DNA from: JBFMCT01 sp046565765
Lineage (GTDB): Bacteria > Actinomycetota > Acidimicrobiia > Acidimicrobiales > AC-14
Length of the DNA stretch: 19,950 bases
Reading direction: 5' to 3'
Assembly (NCBI GenBank): GCA_046565765.1
Contig: JBKHXX010000003.1
Span: 1 to 19,950, forward strand
Shown here: one piece after another, positions 14,302 to 19,950 of the stretch
Layout of the letters: every line of letters begins with the position of its first letter
Numbering within the stretch: position 1 is the first letter of the stretch
Program-made: the position numbers and the translations under genes
Notes under the pieces: model-generated
The model's database searches: none
Seen by the model: the letters and a program-made list of their open reading frames with translations, nothing else
Told to the model about the DNA's origin: nothing

Positions 14302-15848
14302 GGCGTCTCTCCCGCTTTGGTGCCGATCCAACGGATGAAGAGCAAGAGCACTCCCAACCCGACGATCCACCCGACCGCGCCCTCGACGACCGGGCCGACG
14401 CGGCCGATGGGCGCGCCCCCCTCGTCCCGGGGGTCCTGGAGGTAGAGGACGTAGGCCGTCAGCGAGTCGAGCTCCTCGTCGCTGATGGCCCGGGGCCCGA
14501 ACACCGGCATGCTCCCCGGCCCGGCCCGGACCGCCTCGGCGATCTCCCGGGCGTCGGAGTTCTCGATGCCGGGGATGACGATGCCTTCGGTCTTGCGGGC
14601 CTCGTCGGGATCGGGGTGGATCAGCATGGCGCCGCCGATGCCAGTGGTGGCGTGGCATGCCGCGCAGTGCTCCTGCCACACCTGTTGGCCGTGCGGGAGG
14701 TCGCCCCGCCGAGGGTCCACGTCGGGGATGGGAGGCCCCTCGGGCCGGAACTGGGTGGTGACGTACTGCACGATGGCGGCGATCTGCCCTTCGTCGTAGA
14801 CCGGCCGGGCCGCCTGCGTCTGCTCGACCGGGCCTTCGACCGGCATCCGCCCGGTGCGGAGGACGAAGTCGACGAGGGCGGCGCCGTTGGTCCCGCTGAT
14901 GAGGTCGGGACCCCGGTCGGTGCCGCGCCCGTCGCTGCCGTGGCAGTAGGAGCAGTCCCGCTGGTAGAGGTGCTGGCCTGTGTCCGCCGCGGCCTGGCCG
15001 GTCGCCGTCTGGGGAGCCCCGTAGTAGGGGGCGGTGCGGTACGGCTCCGGTTCCTCGGTGAGGTAGCTGCAGGCCCCGAGCACGACCAGGAGCAGCAGGG
15101 GGAGGACGGGCGCCAGCCGCTCCATCTCGCCGAACCAGCGGACGAGCAGCCAGCCCATCGTCACCAGGTACAGGAAGGCCGGCGGGCCCCACATCAGCGC
15201 CCCGGCCAGCTGCTGGTCGGACAGGCCGGCGGTGTGCTCCGGGTACAAGGGGGTCGAGGCGAACACCAGCACCGCGCCCAGGGCCGAGCTCTGCACGCCG
15301 TTGGCGAACACCACGAGCGTGGCCACCGGGCGGGCAGTGCGCCGGCGGAGCACGAACCACCAGAAGAGGTAGCCGGTGGCGAGGAAGGTGGCGTGCTCGA
15401 CGGCGTGGAGCAGGTCGGACGACAGCGCAGCGTCGTACAGCGCGGGCATGTGCCAGGCCCACACGATCACGGTCCCCAGGCCCCAGACGACGAGCGGGTG
15501 GGTGAGGAGGTCGAGCCGGACGCGGCCTCGCAGGCCACGCGGGTCGAGTGCAGGGGGAAGCCCGGCCACCAGCGCCGCCGCCGGTCGGGCTAGGACGAGC
15601 AGGGGGGCGGCCACGCTCATCAGCAGCAGGTGCTGCACCATGTGGGCGGCGAAGCGGTGCGAGGCGTGGCCGTCCAGGGGCGAGAGCAGGGCGACGACCA
15701 GGACCGCCAGTCCGGCGACGAAGGCGGCGGTGCGGCGGGGGCGCCTCCCGAGCCGCCGCCGCCCCCGGGCGTACACGGTCGCAGCGGCGACCAGCCCCAG
15801 CACCACCCCGGGTTCGAACGTCCATGCACCGGCCTGGTGAGCGAGCAT
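14298..15848 (-). CDS. CtaG-type oxidase assembly protein fused to diheme cytochrome c (QcrC-like)
   Basis: This is one open frame of 516 residues with two parts. Residues 1-240 are a multi-helix caa3_CtaG domain, the copper-insertion factor for cytochrome oxidase. It contains 'SPLDGHASHRFAAHMVQHLLLM' (56-77, cited by position), 'WAWHMPALYDAAL' (130-142) and 'LLHAVEHATFL' (146-156). Residues 242-260 form a further hydrophobic segment ending in a perfect lipobox 'LGAC' (Cys260). Two c-type hemes follow, 'CSYCH' (299-303) and 'CAACH' (395-399), and a C-terminal helix (about 487-507) preceded by 'GGAPIGRVGPVVEG', as in actinobacterial QcrC. No stop separates the halves. An internal ATG (Met242, 15125-15123) has only a weak, badly spaced ribosome site. 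The start is ATG at 15848 (the TGATG overlap); a GTG 3 bp upstream is possible. Confidence 0.85.
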   Translation of the reverse strand: MLAHQAGAWTFEPGVVLGLVAAATVYARGRRRLGRRPRRTAAFVAGLAVLVVALLSPLDGHASHRFAAHMVQHLLLMSVAAPLLVLARPAAALVAGLPPALDPRGLRGRVRLDLLTHPLVVWGLGTVIVWAWHMPALYDAALSSDLLHAVEHATFLATGYLFWWFVLRRRTARPVATLVVFANGVQSSALGAVLVFASTPLYPEHTAGLSDQQLAGALMWGPPAFLYLVTMGWLLVRWFGEMERLAPVLPLLLLVVLGACSYLTEEPEPYRTAPYYGAPQTATGQAAADTGQHLYQRDCSYCHGSDGRGTDRGPDLISGTNGAALVDFVLRTGRMPVEGPVEQTQAARPVYDEGQIAAIVQYVTTQFRPEGPPIPDVDPRRGDLPHGQQVWQEHCAACHATTGIGGAMLIHPDPDEARKTEGIVIPGIENSDAREIAEAVRAGPGSMPVFGPRAISDEELDSLTAYVLYLQDPRDEGGAPIGRVGPVVEGAVGWIVGLGVLLLFIRWIGTKAGETP

Positions 15849-16306
15849 CACGGTGTGGTCTCGCACGTTCCGAGGAACACCGCCGGCAGGTACCCGAGCA
15901 GGATGACCAGGGTGAAGAAGGCCGCCTCCACGAGACCGGCGAACGCCATCCACCTCGCCCGCTCGCCCCGCTCGTCCTCCGTCCGGACGGAGCGCAGCTT
16001 CCGCCGGCACCTCCAGGCCACGAGCCCGGACAGCAGGGCCAGGGCCAGCATGGCGGTGTTGGCCAGGACCACGACGGTGTCGACGCCGAGCCCGAGGATC
16101 TCGCCCTCCTCCTCCGCCGATGTCGAGCAGGCGAACACCTCCTCCAGCGGGTAGTTGAGCCCGAGGTGACCGATCCATGCGATGGGGCTGCCCAGCACCG
16201 CGAACCACAAGGCGAGCGAGCCGCGGCCTTCCTCCTTGCTGATCGCCTCGGCCGCGTGTTCGAGCTCCTGCTCGGTGTGCTGCTCGGTGGTCGGCTCGGT
16301 ACTCAC
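15848..16306 (-). CDS. Small three-helix membrane protein of the oxidase cluster
   Basis: This is a 152-residue hypothetical membrane protein. A charged N-terminus (1-30, Glu/Thr-rich) is followed by helices at about 31-50, 74-98 and 118-147. 'LGSPIAWIGHLGLNYPLEEVFAC' (38-60, cited by position), with its Gly-Ser-Pro-x-Ala-Trp and a His in the first helix and Cys60, recalls small unnamed membrane proteins in other oxidase clusters. The GTG at 16306 overlaps the CoxIII stop as GTGA, and its stop shares one base with the CtaG start, so it is tightly coupled. It may be an accessory oxidase subunit or assembly factor. There is no separate subunit IV gene in the cluster. Confidence 0.75.
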   Translation of the reverse strand: MSTEPTTEQHTEQELEHAAEAISKEEGRGSLALWFAVLGSPIAWIGHLGLNYPLEEVFACSTSAEEEGEILGLGVDTVVVLANTAMLALALLSGLVAWRCRRKLRSVRTEDERGERARWMAFAGLVEAAFFTLVILLGYLPAVFLGTCETTP

Positions 16307-16959
16307 AGGTGCGGGGAGATGTAGAGGGACAGCAGGACGAACAGCCACACGATGTCGACGAAGTGCCAGTACATGGCGAAGTTCTGCACGGACAGGTGGC
16401 GCTTCTCGTCGAAGGCGCCCTGCCAGGCACGCGCCTGCGTCCACAGGCTCACCGACAGCCCCACGATGACGTGGCTGGCGTGGAAGCCGGTGATGGTGAA
16501 GAACATCGAGCCGTAGGCGTTGGTGCGGGGCGTGAAGTGGTGCAGGGTCTCGGGCCACTCCACGCCCACGGTGAGGACCAGGAACACGGCCCCGAGCAGG
16601 AAGCCGACGGCCAGTCCGCCTTTGAGCCGGGCCTGGTCGCCGCGCTCGATCCCCTTCTCTGCCATGTGGACGGGGATGCTCGACGACCACAGGATGGCGG
16701 TCATGATCAGGGGGAGGGCCAGCTCGGGCGGCTCGATGTGGTCGGGCGGCCACTCCACTCCGTTGCGGAAGCGCAGGTAGAAGTAGCTGGCCAGCAGGAT
16801 GGCGAACAGCGTGGCCTCGGTGGCGATCAGCCACACCATCCCCCACCAGCCGAACGACCTCGACCCGGTGGCGTACTCGGGCAGCACCTCGCCGGGCATG
16901 CCCGTCTCGGCGATGGTGAGCGGGTGGGCCCCGTGGGTGGCGTGGGTGTCGGAGGCCAC
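16303..16959 (-). CDS. ctaE: Cytochrome c oxidase subunit III
   Basis: This 218-residue five-helix subunit III stabilises the oxidase core. Diagnostic segments are 'WLIATEATLFAILLASYFYLR' (43-63, cited by position), with the conserved Glu48, 'GFHASHVIVGL' (158-168) and 'YWHFVDIVWLFV' (197-208). It lacks the first two helices of the seven-helix mitochondrial form, as is normal for actinobacterial and caa3-type subunits. The GTG at 16959 lies 1 bp after the CoxI stop, with AGGAGA as ribosome site inside the CoxI end. Confidence 0.96.
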   Translation of the reverse strand: MASDTHATHGAHPLTIAETGMPGEVLPEYATGSRSFGWWGMVWLIATEATLFAILLASYFYLRFRNGVEWPPDHIEPPELALPLIMTAILWSSSIPVHMAEKGIERGDQARLKGGLAVGFLLGAVFLVLTVGVEWPETLHHFTPRTNAYGSMFFTITGFHASHVIVGLSVSLWTQARAWQGAFDEKRHLSVQNFAMYWHFVDIVWLFVLLSLYISPHL

Positions 16960-16960
16960 G

Positions 16961-18871
16961 TCAGGTCTCCTGCGTCTGGTTGCGGGGCCAGTACCAACCG
17001 ACCATGGTCATCACCGTGGCCACCGCAGCCAGGACGGCCAGGTGCCACAGCTCGAGCAGGAGGAGGAAGAACAGCACCGTCAGCGCCACCGCGAACCAGA
17101 ACGGCCAGGCCGAGGCGTGGGGCATGTGCACGATCGACTGCGGCCGGGCGTCGAGCATGCTGGTCGACAGGGTGACGTGCCCACCCGTCAGGGAGCGCCC
17201 GCCTTGGGTGGGGGGCTGGGCGCCCTCGGCCAGCTCGGGCTGGTCCCACATCGGCTCCCGCGACCGGATGGCGGGGACGGTCGTGAAGTTGTAGTGGGCC
17301 GGCGGGGAGGTCGTGTACCACTCGAGGGTCTCGCCGTTCCACGGGTTGTTGCCGGCGACGGGGCCCTTCGCCCTGCTCCAGTACCAGTTGACGATGGTGA
17401 TGAGGATGCCCAGGGACAGGACGAACGCCCCCACGGTGGAGGCCAGGTTCCAGCCGTCCCACCCCAGGCCCTCCTGGTACGTGTAGACCCGGCGCGGCAT
17501 CCCCAGCAGCCCGAGGAGGTGGTGGGGGAAGAAGGCCAGGTTGAACCCGACGAACATCAGCCAGAAGCTGATCTTGCCCAGGCGCTCGTTCAGGAGCCGC
17601 CCGATCATCTTCGGTCCCCAGTGGTAGATGCCGGCGAAGATCGGGAACACGGCGCTCCCCACCAGCACGTAGTGGAGGTGGGCCACCACGAAGTAGGAGT
17701 CGTGCAGCGCCTGGTCCAGCGGGACGGCGGCGAACATCACCCCCGTCACCCCGCCGACCACGAAGATGAGGATGAACCCGAGCACGAAGAGCATGGGCGT
17801 GCCGAGCTTCGGCCGCCCCGAGACCAGCGTGGCCAGCCAGGCGAACACCTGGATGCCGCTCGGGATGGCGACCATGAAGCTGGCCAGCGAGATGAAGCTC
17901 AGCGTGACGTTGGGAAGGCCGACGGCGAACATGTGGTGGACCCACACGCCGAAACCGACCAGGGCGACGGCCAGCTCACCGATGACGATGTAGGTGTAGC
18001 CCACCATCGGCCGCCGGCACCACGTTGGGATGACCGCCGAGGCGATGCCGAAGCCGGGCAGGGCGACGATGTAGACCTCGGGATGGCCGAAGATCCAGAA
18101 GAGGTGCTGCCAGAGCACCGGGTCGCCGCCGCCCGCCTCGGCGAAGAAGTGGAAGCCGAACTTCCGCTCCAGGGTGAGCATGATGCAGGCGAGCGTGAGG
18201 GCGGGGAGGGCGAAGATGATCTGGAGGGCCATGGCCAGCTCTCCCCACACGAAGATGGGGATGCGGTTGAGCGTCATCCCCGGCGCCCGGCACTTGAGGA
18301 TGGTCACCATGAAGTTGATGGCCCCGCCGGTGGAGGAGATGCCCAGGAAGATCAGGCCGAGGGTGTAGAAGTCGACGTTGATGCCGGGCGTGTACTCGGC
18401 CCCCGCCAGCGGCACGTAGTTGAACCACCCGGTGTCGGGGGCCTGGCCGATGATGAACGACGAGTACATGAAGATGCCGGCGCCCAGCAGCACCCAGAAC
18501 CCGAAGGCGTTGAGGCGGGGGAAGGCCATGTCGCGGGCGCCGACCATGAGGGGCACGAAGAAGTTCCCGAACCCCGACAGCACGGGCATGGCGAAGAGGA
18601 ACATCATCGTGATGCCGTGCATGGTGAACAGCTGGTTGAAGGCCTCCGGGCTGAGCAGCTCCAGGTCGGGGCCGGCCAGCTGGGCCCGGATCAGCATCGA
18701 CTGGATGCCGCCGAGGATGAAGAACACCATCCCCAAGTAGAAGTACCGCATGCCGATCCGCTTGTGATCGACGCTGGAGATCCACGTGCCCAGCCCGTGG
18801 GGCTCGTGCCACGCCTCGTCCAGCTCCTCGCTCAGCCGGTCCTTCCACCCCGGTTCGAGGGCGGTGGTCAC
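16961..18871 (-). CDS. ctaD: Cytochrome c oxidase subunit I, with C-terminal extension
   Basis: This 636-residue heme-copper oxidase catalytic subunit reduces oxygen to water. Ligands are His85 ('MHGI') and His400 for the low-spin heme, His398 for heme a3, and His263, His312 and His313 for CuB, with Tyr267 as the likely cross-linked tyrosine. 'FGHPEVY' (261-267) includes Glu265, and 'GARDMAFPRLNAFGFW' (111-126) carries D-channel residues, so this is type A1. After the 12-helix core, residues 500-580 form a loop. Two extra helices (about 586-608 and 610-628) extend the protein, as in caa3-type subunit I. The GTG at 18871 starts 3 bp after the CoxII stop. Confidence 0.97.
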   Translation of the reverse strand: MTTALEPGWKDRLSEELDEAWHEPHGLGTWISSVDHKRIGMRYFYLGMVFFILGGIQSMLIRAQLAGPDLELLSPEAFNQLFTMHGITMMFLFAMPVLSGFGNFFVPLMVGARDMAFPRLNAFGFWVLLGAGIFMYSSFIIGQAPDTGWFNYVPLAGAEYTPGINVDFYTLGLIFLGISSTGGAINFMVTILKCRAPGMTLNRIPIFVWGELAMALQIIFALPALTLACIMLTLERKFGFHFFAEAGGGDPVLWQHLFWIFGHPEVYIVALPGFGIASAVIPTWCRRPMVGYTYIVIGELAVALVGFGVWVHHMFAVGLPNVTLSFISLASFMVAIPSGIQVFAWLATLVSGRPKLGTPMLFVLGFILIFVVGGVTGVMFAAVPLDQALHDSYFVVAHLHYVLVGSAVFPIFAGIYHWGPKMIGRLLNERLGKISFWLMFVGFNLAFFPHHLLGLLGMPRRVYTYQEGLGWDGWNLASTVGAFVLSLGILITIVNWYWSRAKGPVAGNNPWNGETLEWYTTSPPAHYNFTTVPAIRSREPMWDQPELAEGAQPPTQGGRSLTGGHVTLSTSMLDARPQSIVHMPHASAWPFWFAVALTVLFFLLLLELWHLAVLAAVATVMTMVGWYWPRNQTQET

Positions 18872-18874
18872 GGG

Positions 18875-19888
18875 CTACTCGAGGCTCATGAGGTAGTCGA
18901 CGATGGCGGACTGTTCCTCGGGGCTGATCTCGGTGGGCGGCATGCTGGCGCCCGGCTTGGCCCGCTGGGCGTTGAGGACGAAGTCGGAGACGTTCTCCCG
19001 GGTCGTCGCCAGCACGCCGGCGCCGATCGTCTGCCGTGACGCCATGTGGGTCAGGTCGGGCCCGAGGGTGCCGACTGCGGTCGTTCCCCGGATGGCGTGG
19101 CAGCCTGCGCACGACGACCGGAGGAACGCCTCACGACCCCGGTCCTCGGACGTGCCGAAGCTGGGCTCCCTCGCCGGCGACGACTCCCGGGCCAGCCACG
19201 CGTCGAACTCGGGCTGGGGCCGGACGTCGACGAAGAGGATCATCTTGGCGTGCTGGAGGCCGCAGAACTCGGCGCACTGGCCCCGGTAGCGGCCGACCTC
19301 CTCGGCGTGGAGCCAGATGCGGTTGTCCTGGCCGGGGATCTGGTCGCGCTTGACGTACAGCTCGGGCACCCAGAAGCTGTGGATCACGTCGGCCGTCGAC
19401 AGCAGCACCTCCACCGACCGGCCGACCGGGATGTGGATCTCGTTGGCGGTGACCACCCCGTTGGGGTAGCGGACCTCCCACCACCAGTTGTGGCCGACGA
19501 CCTCCAGCGACAGCGCCGTGTCCTCGGGCGGCTCGGCCAGGGCGTCGAGGGCGCGGAGGGAGACGGCGAAGGTGGCCGCCAGGATGGCCCCCGAGACCAC
19601 CAGGCCGGCGATCACGATGAACGGCTCCCCCCACGCGACCGGCCTCTTGTCGATCTCGTCCCCGTCCTGGCGGGCCCGGCGGCCCCGCACCATGGCCCGG
19701 ACGATGAAGACGGTGACGAAGACGACGACGATCGTGGACATCCAGAACGTGAGCCACCAGAGGCGCTCGACGGTCTCCGCCGCGTCGGAGCGGGGCTTCA
19801 GGACCGACGGCGCGTCGTCCGAGCAGGCACTGGTGAGGAGGACGGTGAAGGCTGCGAGGAGACGGGGCGTGCGGCGACCGGGGCTCAC
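18875..19888 (-). CDS. ctaC: Cytochrome c oxidase subunit II with fused cytochrome c domain (caa3-type)
   Basis: This 337-residue lipoprotein subunit receives electrons and passes them to subunit I. A signal peptide ends in lipobox 'LTSAC' (Cys22). Two helices follow at about 44-64 and 88-112, then a cupredoxin domain. The CuA ligands are His170 ('HSFWVPELYVKRDQIPG', 170-186) and 'GQCAEFCGLQHAKM' (203-216) with Cys205, Glu207, Cys209, His213 and Met216. A C-terminal cytochrome c has heme site 'CAGCH' (260-264) and axial Met316 ('GASMPP'). The GTG at 19888 is chosen for the signal peptide. No ATG, GTG or TTG lies further upstream in frame within the window. It is the first gene visible in the respiratory cluster. 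Confidence 0.96.
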   Translation of the reverse strand: MSPGRRTPRLLAAFTVLLTSACSDDAPSVLKPRSDAAETVERLWWLTFWMSTIVVVFVTVFIVRAMVRGRRARQDGDEIDKRPVAWGEPFIVIAGLVVSGAILAATFAVSLRALDALAEPPEDTALSLEVVGHNWWWEVRYPNGVVTANEIHIPVGRSVEVLLSTADVIHSFWVPELYVKRDQIPGQDNRIWLHAEEVGRYRGQCAEFCGLQHAKMILFVDVRPQPEFDAWLARESSPAREPSFGTSEDRGREAFLRSSCAGCHAIRGTTAVGTLGPDLTHMASRQTIGAGVLATTRENVSDFVLNAQRAKPGASMPPTEISPEEQSAIVDYLMSLE

Positions 19889-19950
19889 GCTCGAGGCACG
19901 TCCCCCAGGCCTCTTCGATCCCCCGCAGGACCGACCACCGACCGGAATCT

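Noticed and set aside
15123..15125. Separate cytochrome c gene starting at the internal ATG (Met242)
   Set aside because: A signal peptide-like sequence with a lipobox begins here, but the frame is open from CtaG and the upstream bases give no properly spaced ribosome site. I kept it as a fusion and flagged the alternative.
16799..19039. A 746-residue open frame antisense to ctaD
   Set aside because: The translation is rich in Gly, Asp, Glu and His and has no motif. The opposite strand encodes an unmistakable oxidase subunit I.
19889..19950. Promoter of the respiratory cluster
   Set aside because: The stretch contains a short GGTCGGT direct repeat on the minus strand but no recognisable promoter boxes, and the window ends here.

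Overview
The window is very GC-rich, with many GTG starts and heavily overlapping genes. It suggests an actinobacterial chromosome, perhaps Acidimicrobiia or a relative. The lineage clues are a glucosyl-3-phosphoglycerate synthase (gpgS), a qcrCAB-type bc complex encoded together with an aa3/caa3-type oxidase, and a lipoprotein with a long Thr/Ser linker. The exact lineage is inference. No tRNA, rRNA, IS element, phage gene or CRISPR array was seen.

Layout. (1) 6-2176, minus strand: a short archaeal/eukaryotic-type prolyl-tRNA synthetase, then a lipoprotein with a degenerate LytM/M23-like domain. (2) 2203-5547, plus strand, divergent from proS across only 26 bp: glutamyl-tRNA synthetase, a YdcF/SanA-like (DUF218) membrane-anchored protein, and an FGGY carbohydrate kinase. 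(3) 5548-5636: a convergent gap holding a nested inverted repeat, probably a terminator. (4) 5637-7999, minus strand: gpgS and, overlapping its end, an ABC-F ATPase. (5) 8000-8063: a compact divergent promoter region with a 41-bp imperfect palindrome. (6) 8064-11387, plus strand: a tight four-gene unit of folE, a Cys-containing ArsR/SufR-like regulator (COG2345 type), a DUF2231 membrane protein and a phospholipase C-like zinc-site protein. (7) 11407-19888, minus strand: a respiratory cluster read from right to left. It encodes CoxII with a fused cytochrome c, CoxI, CoxIII, a small three-helix membrane protein, a CtaG-diheme cytochrome c (QcrC) fusion, Rieske QcrA, cytochrome b QcrB and a 64-residue protein. 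A zinc-ribbon thioredoxin follows after a 79-bp gap.

How they work together. Group 7 supplies both halves of a quinol-to-oxygen chain. QcrB, QcrA and the diheme cytochrome oxidise quinol, and the CuA/heme-bearing CoxII with CoxI and CoxIII reduces oxygen. CtaG is a copper-insertion factor for the oxidase, and here it is continuous in frame with the diheme cytochrome c of the bc complex. Group 6 looks like one transcript whose regulator may sense redox state, iron-sulfur status or metal through C-terminal cysteines. The palindrome over the folE start is a candidate operator.

Most genes are ordinary housekeeping or respiratory genes. The best candidates for something new are the CtaG-QcrC fusion, the folE-regulator-DUF2231-PLC-like unit with its palindrome and apparently leaderless start, and the probable CTG start of the Rieske gene.
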